64,000 nt of DNA from Micrococcus flavus (GTDB lineage Bacteria; Actinomycetota; Actinomycetes; Actinomycetales; Micrococcaceae): assembly GCF_014204815.1 (NCBI RefSeq), contig NZ_JACHMC010000001.1:1674001-1738000 (forward strand). Reading direction: 5' to 3'. How positions within the stretch are numbered: the stretch's first letter is position 1; each line of letters opens with the position of its first letter. Position numbers and translations under genes: made by a program. The notes under the pieces are model-generated. The model was given only the letters and a program-made list of their open reading frames with translations. It ran no database searches and had not been told where the DNA came from. Shown here piece by piece: positions 1-8,110 of the stretch.

Positions 1-780
1 CACGAGCCCCGGCCCCACCCAGCCCGGCACGTCCGGGCGCAGCTCACCCAGCACCAGGATGCCGATCAGGACGCCCACCATGGGGTCGATCACGGTGAGG
101 CCCGCGACCACCAGGTCCGGGGGGCCGTGCCGGTACGCGGTCTGCACGAACCACACGCCCAGCAGGCCCGCCGCGGCGACGACGGCGATCACGTCCCCGT
201 CCGGGACGCGCCCGTCGAGCAGCCGCACGGCGGTGAGCCGGACGGCCACGGCCACGAACCCGTACAGCACGCCCGCCGCCAGGATCGGCACGAGCGCGCT
301 GACGTGCCGTCGCAGCCACAGTGCCGCCGGGACGGCCAGGAGGACGGCCGCCCAGGCGATCGCCACCGTGACGCGCTCCTGCGCCGGCGTGGGCACCGGG
401 TTCTGCCGGGTGGCGGCCAGGGTGATGAGCACGAAGGCGGCGGACCCCACGGTGCACGCGGCGATGGCAGCCCACGTGCCGCGGTCGATGCGCAGGCCGG
501 CGGTGCGGGCGTGCAGCACCGTGGTCACGGCCACGGCGATCGCCCCGAGGGGCTGGATCACGCTCAGCGGGGCCAGGGCCAGGGCGGTGACGTTGAGGAC
601 GATGCCCGCCACCATGAGCGCCCCGCCCATGAGCCAGACGGGGGAGCGCAGCAGGGCCAGCATCCCGGCCCCCGCGGGGGCCCGTCCCTCGAGGGCGCGC
701 ACGCCACGGGCCTGGCGCTCGCTGCCGAGCGCCAGGAACACCGCGCCCGCGAGGGCGCACAGGACCGGGATCAGCGGCAC
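1..780 (-). CDS. DMT-superfamily permease, partial
   Basis: The gene runs off the left edge, so only about 260 N-terminal codons are visible. The translation is a chain of hydrophobic helices, for example around LALAPLSVIQPLGAIAVAV and VVAGLTVIDPMVGVLIGI, alternating with short Arg-rich loops. This is the EamA/drug-metabolite transporter pattern, so it should be an inner-membrane exporter of unknown substrate. The only start codon in frame is GTG at 780, which lacks a ribosome-binding site. An ATG at 812 with an upstream GAGGAG is in another frame and stops after 13 codons, so a small indel may have separated the true start from the gene. The family call is moderately sure; the substrate is unknown. 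Confidence 0.7.
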   Translation of the reverse strand, partial: MPLIPVLCALAGAVFLALGSERQARGVRALEGRAPAGAGMLALLRSPVWLMGGALMVAGIVLNVTALALAPLSVIQPLGAIAVAVTTVLHARTAGLRIDRGTWAAIAACTVGSAAFVLITLAATRQNPVPTPAQERVTVAIAWAAVLLAVPAALWLRRHVSALVPILAAGVLYGFVAVAVRLTAVRLLDGRVPDGDVIAVVAAAGLLGVWFVQTAYRHGPPDLVVAGLTVIDPMVGVLIGILVLGELRPDVPGWVGPGLV

Positions 781-908
781 GGTACGGCAACGGGTCCGGC
801 GGCGGTGGACATGGTCTCCTCAGGGGGCGGACGGAGCGTCGGGCGGGAGCGGGCGGAGGAGACGAGCGCCGCACGCACGGGCCTGCCCCCCTCCCCCAGC
901 CTAACGAC

Positions 909-948
909 GACGACGCCCCGATCCGGAGCGGATCGGGGCGCCGTCGTC
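909..948 (-). terminator. Hairpin terminator after the Holin-X-like gene
   Basis: A GC-rich inverted repeat of about 17 bp (GACGCCCCGATCCG against its complement) with a 3-nt loop lies just past the stop at 966 on the minus strand. It has no T-tract, as is usual in high-GC actinobacteria. It separates this gene from the DMT permease downstream. Confidence 0.6.
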
Positions 949-965
949 GGCGGCGGCCGCAGGGG

Positions 966-1949
966 TCAGTCGCGGCGGCCGCGCAGACGGGAGGCCAGGA
1001 CGGCGAACGCGGTGCCGGAGGCGCCGAGCAGCGCGAGCGGCTGCCAGCGATCCTTGACGTAGTCCTCCGCGGAGGCCACCTGCTCGCCGGCTCGGGCGGC
1101 GCCGGTGTACGGGGCGGTCTGGTCGGTCGCGTGGGCGGTGTCCGGCGTGGCGCCGCGCAGCTTGCGCTGGGCGGTGAAGGCGGCCACGTTGCCCTTGACG
1201 CTGGTGCGCTCCTCGAGGCCGGAGCGGATGTCGCCGAGGTGGCGGCGGCGCAGCTCGGCGCGCCGGCGCACCTCGTCCTCGGAGGCGTCGTCCTGGTCCG
1301 GGTGGGGAGCGGCGAGGCCGTTCTTGCGGGCCTTCTTGTTCTCCTCCTCCTCGATCTTCTTGCGCTCGGCCGCGCGCTGCTTCTCGATGCGCTGCGCCTC
1401 CTTGCGCTCGGCCTTCAGGCGGTCGTACTCGGCCGGATCGAAGTCGTTGCCCTCCTTGAGGTAGCCGAGGTCGTACTCGAGGTTCCGGACGGTCTCCTGC
1501 GGCACGAGCGGCATGGCGCCCTTGATCTGCATCGCGCCGACGCCGGCGAGGACCAGGCCGAGCACGAGGAACACGAGGGCCACCATGAGCGCCGGGAACC
1601 AGAAGGTCGGATCCGCGAAGGCGCCGATCAGGGCGACCACCAGGGCCACCAGCATGAGCGCCAGCAGGCCCAGGCCGAGGACGGCGAGGGCCGCGCCGAT
1701 GCCGACCTTCTTGCCCTTGGAGGCGAGGTGCCCCTTGGCCAGGGACAGCTCGTCCTTCAGCTGCAGCGGCAGCAGGCGCACGAGGGCGCCCAGGAGGTCG
1801 GACAGCGAGCTGGCGCGCGTCTGCGTGGTCACCGGGGTGGTGGGACGCGGCGCGCGCACGCCTGCGTGGGCGTGCGCGCCCGTCGGGTGCTGCTGATGAG
1901 CACCGGTGCTGGTCTGCGACGCGGTGCCCGTGGGAGCGGCGTGGGACAT
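966..1949 (-). CDS. Holin-X-like (DUF1469) membrane protein
   Basis: A 327-aa protein with a Thr/His-rich N-terminal tail, an amphipathic stretch (LVRLLPLQLKDELSLAKGHL), two strongly hydrophobic helices at about residues 80-135, a long charged coiled coil rich in Lys, Glu and Arg at about 165-240, and a C-terminal hydrophobic segment. The two-helix core resembles the actinobacterial Holin-X/DUF1469 family, whose members sit in the inner membrane and mostly lack a defined function. Start ATG 1949 is chosen because GGAAGG lies about 9 nt upstream; an in-frame ATG at 1979 is less well placed. There is no phage context, so a real holin role is unlikely. The family's usual protein is shorter (about 130 aa), so the coiled-coil tail is an elaboration. 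Confidence 0.65.
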   Translation of the reverse strand: MSHAAPTGTASQTSTGAHQQHPTGAHAHAGVRAPRPTTPVTTQTRASSLSDLLGALVRLLPLQLKDELSLAKGHLASKGKKVGIGAALAVLGLGLLALMLVALVVALIGAFADPTFWFPALMVALVFLVLGLVLAGVGAMQIKGAMPLVPQETVRNLEYDLGYLKEGNDFDPAEYDRLKAERKEAQRIEKQRAAERKKIEEEENKKARKNGLAAPHPDQDDASEDEVRRRAELRRRHLGDIRSGLEERTSVKGNVAAFTAQRKLRGATPDTAHATDQTAPYTGAARAGEQVASAEDYVKDRWQPLALLGASGTAFAVLASRLRGRRD

Positions 1950-2075
1950 GGGACGTGCCTTCCGTGTGATCGTCGTCACGCAGCCGCTCGGGCCGCGCGC
2001 AGAGGTGATTTCCGGGCCACGCTATCACCGGCCACCCCGCGGGTCCGGGGCCGGCCGCCCGCGCTCCGGCGCGGC

Positions 2076-2912
2076 TCAGAAGGTGATCGTGGCCGGGTCC
2101 GGTCCGATGCGGCCGTCCTCGCGGTCCAGGCCGCGGATCTGCTCCAGCTCCTCCTCCGCGAGGGTGAGCTCGGCGGCGGCCAGGTTCGAGACGATCCGGT
2201 CGGCGGTGACCGACTTGGGGATGACCACGAAGCCCTCGGCGAGGTGCCACGCGATGACGACCTGGGCCGGCGTGGCTCCGTGGGCCTCGGCGATCGCCGT
2301 GATCACCGGGTCCTCGAGGACCTCGCCGCCCTGCCCGAGCGGGGACCAGGACTCGTGGACGATCCCGTGGCGCTCCTCCACCGCCCGCAGCTGCCGCTGC
2401 TGCCAGTACGGGTGGGTCTCCACCTGGTGGATCACCGGGGTGACGCCGGTGGCGTCAATGATCTCCTCCAGCTGCTCGGCCGGGAAGTTCGAGACGCCGA
2501 TGGAGCGCACCTTGCCGGCCTCCTGCGCCTCGATCAGCGCCTTCCACGTGTCCACGTAGAGGCCCTGGGCGGGCTTGGCCCAGTGGATCAGGTAGAGGTC
2601 CACGTAGTCGGTGCCGAGCTTGGCGAGGGAGGTGTCGAGGGCGGCCAGGGCGGCGTCGTGCCCCTGGTCCGAGTTCCACACCTTGGTGGTGATGAACAGC
2701 TCCTCGCGGGGCACGCCGGCGGAGGCGATCGCGCGGCCCACGCCCTCCTCGTTGCCGTAGATCGCGGCGGTGTCGATGTGCCGGTAGCCCGCACGGATGG
2801 CCTGCCCGACGACGTCGGCGGCCACCTCGTCCTCGACCTGCCACACGCCGTAGCCGAGCTGCGGGATGGCATGGCCGTCCTGGAACGGGGTCTGCGGGAC
2901 GGAGATGGTCAT
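2076..2912 (-). CDS. Aldo/keto reductase
   Basis: A 278-aa cytosolic NADPH-dependent reductase of the 2,5-diketo-D-gluconate reductase type. The catalytic tetrad is visible: Asp in HIDTAAIYGNEEG (with the Tyr), Lys in FITTKVWNSDQG, and His in LYLIHWAKP. The motif GVSNFPAEQLEEI and the C-terminal NADPH-binding IPKSVTADRIVSN are also present. Start ATG 2912 has AGGAG about 11 nt upstream. It should reduce aldehydes or ketones to alcohols; the natural substrate cannot be read from sequence. It is followed on the same strand by the holin-like gene, and the SDR gene lies upstream, so a detoxifying reductase pair is possible. Confidence 0.9.
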   Translation of the reverse strand: MTISVPQTPFQDGHAIPQLGYGVWQVEDEVAADVVGQAIRAGYRHIDTAAIYGNEEGVGRAIASAGVPREELFITTKVWNSDQGHDAALAALDTSLAKLGTDYVDLYLIHWAKPAQGLYVDTWKALIEAQEAGKVRSIGVSNFPAEQLEEIIDATGVTPVIHQVETHPYWQQRQLRAVEERHGIVHESWSPLGQGGEVLEDPVITAIAEAHGATPAQVVIAWHLAEGFVVIPKSVTADRIVSNLAAAELTLAEEELEQIRGLDREDGRIGPDPATITF

Positions 2913-3000
2913 GGCGGGCGCGCTCCTGGTGCTCGGGGACGGTGCTGGTTCTTCGATGCGGGCCAACCGCGGTGTGAGCCCGCTCATTCCCGCTCCGCGG

Positions 3001-3951
3001 TCACGGGGTGGGCGTGCCGCCGTTGGCGTTGAGGGTCTCGCCGACCACGTAGCTGGACTCGGGCGAGGCCAGGAACACGTAGGCCGGGGCCATCTCCACG
3101 GGCTGGCCGGGCCGACCGGTGGGGGTGTCCTCGCCGAACGTCGGCAGCTTCTCCTTCGGCTGGCCGTCGGAGACCTGCAGGACGGTCCACACGGGGCCGG
3201 GCGCCACGGCGTTGACGCGGATGCCCTTCGGGGCCAGCTGCTGGCCCAGGCCCTTGGTGAAGGAGTTGATGGCGGACTTGGTGGCCGCGTAGTCCAGCAG
3301 CATCGGGTTGGGGTTGTACGCCTGGATCGACGTGGTGTTCACGATCGTCGAGCCGGGGCCCATGTGCTTCAGCGCGGCACGGGAGAGCGTGTACATGGAG
3401 AGGATGTTCACCTGGAACGTCTCGAACACCTGCTGGTCGGTGAGCTCCTCGAGGGACTCGCTGACGACCTGCTTGCCGGCGTTGTTGACCAGGATGTCGA
3501 GGCCGCCGAGCTGCTCCGCGGCCCGGTCCACCACGCTGGTGCGGTAGTCCTCGTCCATGAGGTCGCCCGGCAGGGCCACGGCGGTGCGGCCGGCCTCGCG
3601 GATCGCCTCCAGGACGCGGTCGGCGTCGCGCTGCTCCTGCGGCAGGTACGCGATGGCCACGTCCGCGCCCTCCCGGGCGTACGCGATGGCGACGGCCGCG
3701 CCGATGCCCGAGTCGCCGCCGGTGATCAGGGCCTTGCGGCCCTGCAGGCGGCCGAGCCCCTTGTAGGAGTCCAGGCCGATGTCCGGTACCGGATCGGTCT
3801 CCACGTCCAGGCCCGGCTCGGGCTGGTCCTGGATCGGGGCGTCCTGCTCCGGGTGGCGGGTCGAGGGGTCGTCGTGCGCCAGCTGGGAGGTCTCCGCCGG
3901 GATCTCGGAGTCGGGGCGCGGCTGGTCCTTCTGCGTCGTCTGCTCAGTCAT
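3001..3951 (-). CDS. SDR-family oxidoreductase with N-terminal extension
   Basis: A 316-aa NAD(P)-dependent short-chain dehydrogenase. After about 65 hydrophilic, Asp/Glu/Pro-rich residues comes the Rossmann fold: TGGDSGIGAAVA (cofactor glycine motif), NNAG, catalytic Ser in NTTSIQAY, YAATK (Tyr-x-x-x-Lys) and NAVAPGPVWT. The long acidic leader and the C-terminal GETLNANGG are typical of the stress-linked YhdF/YghA-like SDRs of Gram-positive bacteria. A TAGGGT hexamer ends 7 nt before ATG 3951, which suggests a leaderless mRNA. The substrate is unknown; a role in aldehyde or general stress detoxification is inference. Confidence 0.9.
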   Translation of the reverse strand: MTEQTTQKDQPRPDSEIPAETSQLAHDDPSTRHPEQDAPIQDQPEPGLDVETDPVPDIGLDSYKGLGRLQGRKALITGGDSGIGAAVAIAYAREGADVAIAYLPQEQRDADRVLEAIREAGRTAVALPGDLMDEDYRTSVVDRAAEQLGGLDILVNNAGKQVVSESLEELTDQQVFETFQVNILSMYTLSRAALKHMGPGSTIVNTTSIQAYNPNPMLLDYAATKSAINSFTKGLGQQLAPKGIRVNAVAPGPVWTVLQVSDGQPKEKLPTFGEDTPTGRPGQPVEMAPAYVFLASPESSYVVGETLNANGGTPTP

Positions 3952-4010
3952 GGACTCGACCCTAGGAGGCGCCCGCCCCCACGTGACAAGGAGTGACGCG
4001 CGGGCGGCCC

Positions 4011-5009
4011 TCAGCCGCGCAGGCCGCGCAGCGCCGTGTGGTGCTGCAGGACGTGCAGGTCCCAACGGCGGGTGAGGTCCTCGAACACGGCGATGCCCCG
4101 CAGCGAGTTGCCGCGCTCGTCCAGGCGCGGGGACCACGTGGCGATCCCGAGGGCCCCGGGGACGGCGCCCAGGAGCGCGCCGGAGACCCCGGACTTCGCG
4201 GGGATGCCCACCTCGGCCACCCACTGGCCGGAGGCGTTGTACATGCCGCAGGTGAGCATCACGGACATGGCCTGCTGCGCCACGTCCTCGCGCAGCACGC
4301 GCTCCCCCGTGCGGGGGTTGACGCCGCCGGCGGCCAGGGTGGCGCCCATGACGGCCAGCTGCTCCGCCCCCACCGTCACGGAGCACTGGGCCAGGTAGCC
4401 CTCGACCGCCTCCCGCGCGGGGATCGGCAGCCGACCGCCGTCGGCCAGCAGGTGCGCCAGTCCGAGGTTGCGGTCGGCGCGCTCCTGCTCCGCGTCCACG
4501 ACGTCCTGGTCCACCTCCAGCTCCTCGCCCGCGAGCGCCGAGTAGCGCTCCAGGAGGAACCGCACCCGGGCCTCGGGGTCGTCACCGGGGACGAGGGCGT
4601 GCGCCATGATGGCGCCGGCGTTGATGAGCGGGTTGTAGGGGCGGCCGTCGTCGTGGAGGGAGAGGTGGTTGAACGCCTCGCCGGAGGGCTCGACGCCCAC
4701 GTGCTCGAGGGTCTCGTCCAGGCCGACCTCCTCGAGGACCACGGCGTAGGTGAGCGCCTTGGAGACGGACTGCAGGGCGAAGCGGGCGTCGGCGTCGCCG
4801 GCCACGGCGACCTCGCCGTCCGTGGTGCACACGGCCGCGGCCAGGCCGTCCACACCGTGGTGCTGCACGTCCTCGAGGTAGTCCGAGGGCTCGCCGTCGC
4901 GCTCGGACCGGGCGGCCTCGAGGGCCTCCTCGAGGTCGGAGCGGAGGTGGTCGGCGTCGACCTCGGGCAGGGCGGGGGCGGGCTCGGAGGAGCGGGCGGT
5001 GCGATTCAC
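4011..5009 (-). CDS. glsA: Glutaminase A
   Basis: A 332-aa enzyme of the serine-dependent glutaminase family, which hydrolyses L-glutamine to glutamate and ammonia in the cytoplasm. The catalytic Ser-x-x-Lys is in FALQSVSKALTYA. Further family blocks are NPLINAGAI, EVDQDVVDAE and GYLAQCSVTV, and the C-terminal AKSGVSGALLGAVPG matches the conserved glutaminase loop. Length is normal for the family with a short N-terminal tail. The start is GTG 5009; TAGGCT ends 7 nt upstream and there is no Shine-Dalgarno sequence, so the gene is probably leaderless. It is transcribed away from the CueP gene. Confidence 0.93.
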   Translation of the reverse strand: MNRTARSSEPAPALPEVDADHLRSDLEEALEAARSERDGEPSDYLEDVQHHGVDGLAAAVCTTDGEVAVAGDADARFALQSVSKALTYAVVLEEVGLDETLEHVGVEPSGEAFNHLSLHDDGRPYNPLINAGAIMAHALVPGDDPEARVRFLLERYSALAGEELEVDQDVVDAEQERADRNLGLAHLLADGGRLPIPAREAVEGYLAQCSVTVGAEQLAVMGATLAAGGVNPRTGERVLREDVAQQAMSVMLTCGMYNASGQWVAEVGIPAKSGVSGALLGAVPGALGIATWSPRLDERGNSLRGIAVFEDLTRRWDLHVLQHHTALRGLRG

Positions 5010-5133
5010 CCGTGGGAGCCTACGCGGGCGGGGACGTCACGCCGCGCCATGCCTGCCCGACGGCGAGGCGGTGCGGCCAGACTGGCGGGAAACCGTGCGC
5101 CCGGACCCCGTCCGGGCAGGAGAGGAGCTTCCC

Positions 5134-5823
5134 GTGACCCGTCGCCCGTCCATGCCCGCCGTGTCCGCCCCCGCCCCACACGGCGGCGAGTCGGCCCGCC
5201 GCCGTGTGCTCCTGGGGGCGCTCGGCGCGGCCGGCGCGGCCGTCCTGAGCGCGTGCGGCCCCGGCCGCGGGGGCGCCGGCAGCGATCCGGCCCGGAGCGT
5301 AACGGCCCCGGCGTCGGGCTCCGGCTCCGCCGCCGCGCTGCCCGAGGGGGCGCGCGCGCTCCTGGCCCGGCATGGGGTGGAGGCCGCCACGGCCGAGGAG
5401 GCCGTGGCCGCGGTGGACCGGGTGCCTCAGGCCCGCCCGTTGGCGTTCCAGGGCCAGGTGCGCGCCGACGAGGTCCGCTTCGCGGACGCCGAGGGCGAGG
5501 CCGCCGCGCCTCTGACTGCGGGGCTGTTCTACCTCTCCCTGGCCCCGTACCGCACCGTGACCCACGACTGCGTGCTCCACGCGCTCGGTGGCTGCCAGGG
5601 GGAGCTCGCGGACACGGACGTGCGCGTACGGGTGACCGCCGCGGACGGGCGGGTCCTCGTGGACGAGGAGGCCCGCACCGGGGCCAACGGGTTCACCGGC
5701 CACTGGGTGCCTCGCGGCCTGACCGGCACGGTGGAGGTGCGGGCAGACGGGCGGACGGCCACGTGCCCGTTCGACTCGGGCCCCTCGGGGGCCACCTGCC
5801 TCACCGAGCTGCGCCTGGCCTGA
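5134..5823 (+). CDS. CueP-type copper-binding lipoprotein, probably Tat-exported
   Basis: A 229-aa precursor. The N-terminus carries twin arginines (SARRRVLLGALGAAG) and a lipobox ending LSAC, so it should be exported by Tat and lipid-anchored outside the membrane. The C-terminal half matches CueP, the Salmonella periplasmic copper protein: FYLSLAPYRTVTHDC, LGGCQGEL, an NGFTGHWVPRGLTG block and CPFDSGPSGATCLTEL. These supply the Cys and His ligands of that family. Start GTG 5134 follows AGGAGAGGAG. A role in copper or oxidative-stress protection is known for the family and inferred here; a separate copper efflux island lies 13 kb away. Confidence 0.8.
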   Translation: MTRRPSMPAVSAPAPHGGESARRRVLLGALGAAGAAVLSACGPGRGGAGSDPARSVTAPASGSGSAAALPEGARALLARHGVEAATAEEAVAAVDRVPQARPLAFQGQVRADEVRFADAEGEAAAPLTAGLFYLSLAPYRTVTHDCVLHALGGCQGELADTDVRVRVTAADGRVLVDEEARTGANGFTGHWVPRGLTGTVEVRADGRTATCPFDSGPSGATCLTELRLA

Positions 5824-5900
5824 GGTCGGCGACGGGGGGCGGTCGACGGGTCCGGCCCGGCCTCCCGGGCTCGGGACCCGCCCCTGACTACAGTGGATGG

Positions 5901-7262
5901 ATGCCCTCACCCCGATCGTCCCGCCCGCGCCCCGCCGAGTCCTCAGCGGAGGAGGCCACGGGCGGGCGCGGGACGGGCACGGCGGGGTGCGGCGGGTGCC
6001 TCGGGGTCGTCGTGGTCGGGCTCCTCCTGCTGGCGCTGCTGATCGGCGGCTTCGGGCGCGACGCCGGGGACCCGGCCCCCGCCGCCGGCTCCGCCTCGTC
6101 CTCTGCCGGCGGCGGGCCGGCGGCCACGGCCTCGGTCGACGAGCCCCTCCCTCCGGCCGGGACCGGCGCTTCCCCGTCCGGCCCGCGTGCCGCCGCGTCC
6201 CCGACGACGACGTCCCCCTCCCCCGCGCCGGCCTCCCCTTCTGATGCTCAGAGCCCTGCCGGCCCTGCGGGCGGCGCCGCCGGAGAGGCGTCCGAGGCGC
6301 GCACGACCACCCCCGCGGCGGCCGCGGTGAGCCCCGAGCGCGAGGCGGCGCCGTCGTCGTCCGCTCCGGCCGTTCCCACGGCACCGGCGACGGCCCCCGC
6401 GCGGGCCGGCACCGCCCTGGCCCTGCTGGACACCCTGGAGGTGAAGGGGCGGGCGCCGAAGACGGGCTACGAGCGGGAGCGGTTCGGGCAGAGCTGGGCG
6501 GACGTAGACCGCAACGGCTGCGACACCCGCAACGACATCCTGCGCCGGGACCTCGTGGACGTGGTCCTCAAGGCCGGCACGGGCGGGTGCAAGGTCCTGC
6601 GCGGCACCCTGCACGGGCCATACACGGGGACCACCATCGCGTTCGTCTCCGGGCCGGACACCTCCGCGGACGTGCAGATCGACCACGTGGTGGCCCTGTC
6701 CGACGCCTGGCAGAAGGGCGCCCAGTCGCTCAGCGCGGACGAGCGCGCCGCGTTCGCCAACGACCCCCTGAACCTGCTGGCGGTGGACGGGCCCACGAAC
6801 CAGTCCAAGTCCGACGGCGACGCCGCCACCTGGCTGCCCCCGAACAAGGCCTACCGCTGCCCGTTCGTGGCCCGGCAGGTGGCCGTGAAGGCGGAGTACG
6901 GACTGTGGGTGACCGCCGCCGAGCGCGACGCGATCGCCCGGGTGCTCGCCGCCTGCCCGGACCAGGAGGTCCCCACGCGGGGGCGGGCCGGGAGCCTGCC
7001 CGGCGGCGGGGCTGCCGAACCGGTGGTCGAGGCGGAGCCGGCGGCCGAGTCGACCCCGCAGGCCCCCGTCGAGATCGAGGCGCCCCCGGCGCCGGAGCCC
7101 GCCGCGCCCGCTCCGGCGGAGGAGCCGCAGGCCCCCGCCGCGGACGTGTACTACAAGAACTGCGACGCGGCCCGCGCGGCCGGGGCCGCCCCGCTGCTGC
7201 GCGGCGAGCCCGGCTACCGGCCGCGGATGGACGGCGACGACGACGGGGTCGCCTGCGAGTGA
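5901..7262 (+). CDS. Membrane-anchored or secreted HNH nuclease with excalibur domain
   Basis: A 453-aa protein with a short cytoplasmic tail, one transmembrane helix at about residues 30-50 (LGVVVVGLLLLALLIGG), and a low-complexity Ala/Pro/Ser/Thr linker of about 110 residues. The nuclease domain (about 175-350) has the DUF1524/HNH-type signature DVQIDHVVALSDAW, then NDPLNLLAVDGPTNQSKSD. A second Pro/Ala linker leads to a C-terminal excalibur Ca-binding motif ending DGDDDGVACE. It probably cuts extracellular DNA for nutrient scavenging or competition. ATG 5901 lies 6 nt behind TACAGT and has no Shine-Dalgarno sequence, so leaderless expression is likely. Excalibur plus HNH is a known Gram-positive architecture. 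Confidence 0.85.
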   Translation: MPSPRSSRPRPAESSAEEATGGRGTGTAGCGGCLGVVVVGLLLLALLIGGFGRDAGDPAPAAGSASSSAGGGPAATASVDEPLPPAGTGASPSGPRAAASPTTTSPSPAPASPSDAQSPAGPAGGAAGEASEARTTTPAAAAVSPEREAAPSSSAPAVPTAPATAPARAGTALALLDTLEVKGRAPKTGYERERFGQSWADVDRNGCDTRNDILRRDLVDVVLKAGTGGCKVLRGTLHGPYTGTTIAFVSGPDTSADVQIDHVVALSDAWQKGAQSLSADERAAFANDPLNLLAVDGPTNQSKSDGDAATWLPPNKAYRCPFVARQVAVKAEYGLWVTAAERDAIARVLAACPDQEVPTRGRAGSLPGGGAAEPVVEAEPAAESTPQAPVEIEAPPAPEPAAPAPAEEPQAPAADVYYKNCDAARAAGAAPLLRGEPGYRPRMDGDDDGVACE

Positions 7263-7268
7263 CCCCGC

Positions 7269-7316
7269 CGTCCGTCCCCTCCCCGCGCGGGCGGGGCCGA
7301 GGGCACCGGACGGACG
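7269..7316 (+). terminator. Hairpin terminator after the nuclease gene
   Basis: CGTCCGTCC pairs with GGACGGACG, and a second stem (CCCCGC with GCGGGG) nests inside. It lies between the nuclease stop and the transporter start. No T-tract follows. Confidence 0.55.
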
Positions 7317-7324
7317 TCGGATGA

Positions 7325-8110
7325 TTGGATGTCCCGGTGAACACCACCACTGCACCCCAGTCCCCCGAGTCGCCCACGTCTGGGCCGGGCACCCCGGCCC
7401 ACGCCCGGGTGCCCGCGAGCCACTACGACATCTTCGTGGGCGTCTTCGTCGCCCTCCTCATCCTCTCCGGCGTCACCGCCGCCAAGCTCTTCTACGGGCC
7501 GACCGTCCCCGTGCTCTCCGACGTCTTCTACGGCGGCGGGCCCCTCATCTTCGACGGCGGCGCCTTCCTCTTCCCGTTCGTCTACATCATCGGCGACATC
7601 CTGGCCGAGGTGTACGGCTGGCGCCGGGCCCGCCGCGCAATCGTCCTCGGCTTCGCGATGCTCGTCCTCGCCGCGCTCACCTACACGGTCGTCTCGTGGA
7701 CCACGCCCGTCGAGGGCTTCGAGGTCTGGGACCAGGCGCTGTCGCCGATGCTCCGCATCACGGTGGCCGGCTTCGTCGCGTTCCTCGTGGGCTCGCTCGT
7801 GAACGCGACCATCGTGGTGCGCCTCAAAGAGCGCATGCGGGAGCGCCATGTGGCGTTCCGCCTGATCCTCTCCACGGTGGTCGGCCAGTTCATCGACACG
7901 CTGATCTTCTGCACCATCGCGTTCGCCGGCGAGATCTCACTGCTGGAACTGGCGAACTACACGATCACCGGGTTCCTCTACAAGACCGCGGTCGAGATCC
8001 TGATCGTGCCCGTCACCCTCGCCGTGATCCGCGTGCTCAAGCGGCATGAGCCCACCTACCGAGCGCCGGGGTTCGAGGTCGAGCGTCCCGCCACCGCGGC
8101 CACCGCCTGA
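7325..8110 (+). CDS. VUT-family (YhhQ-like) queuosine precursor transporter
   Basis: A 257-261-aa polytopic membrane protein of the VUT/ECF-like family (DUF165, YhhQ), members of which import preQ0/preQ1 or queuine. Six or so hydrophobic helices are visible. Family blocks include VTAAKLF near the start, the acidic PFVYIIGDILAEVYGWRRAR and VGQFIDTLIFCTIAF. Two starts are possible: TTG 7325, or GTG 7337 with GGA 7 nt upstream; I slightly favour GTG. The last 55 bp overlap the 3' end of the convergent nucleoside hydrolase gene. Its partner base-salvage function fits purine-like substrates, but the exact substrate is inference. Confidence 0.85.
   Translation: MDVPVNTTTAPQSPESPTSGPGTPAHARVPASHYDIFVGVFVALLILSGVTAAKLFYGPTVPVLSDVFYGGGPLIFDGGAFLFPFVYIIGDILAEVYGWRRARRAIVLGFAMLVLAALTYTVVSWTTPVEGFEVWDQALSPMLRITVAGFVAFLVGSLVNATIVVRLKERMRERHVAFRLILSTVVGQFIDTLIFCTIAFAGEISLLELANYTITGFLYKTAVEILIVPVTLAVIRVLKRHEPTYRAPGFEVERPATAATA

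Noticed and set aside
966-1949. Prophage evidence from the holin-like protein
   Set aside because: No endolysin, capsid or integrase lies nearby, and Holin-X/DUF1469 proteins are ordinary actinobacterial membrane proteins.
1131-3032. 633-codon + strand open frame
   Set aside because: It is the antisense shadow of the Holin-X-like and aldo/keto reductase genes; high GC removes stop codons from the opposite strand.
3993-5900. Very long + strand open frame continuous with the nuclease gene
   Set aside because: It runs antisense to glutaminase and in a wrong frame of the CueP gene, with Arg/Gly/Pro-rich shadow composition. The true start at 5901 has a promoter-like TACAGT.
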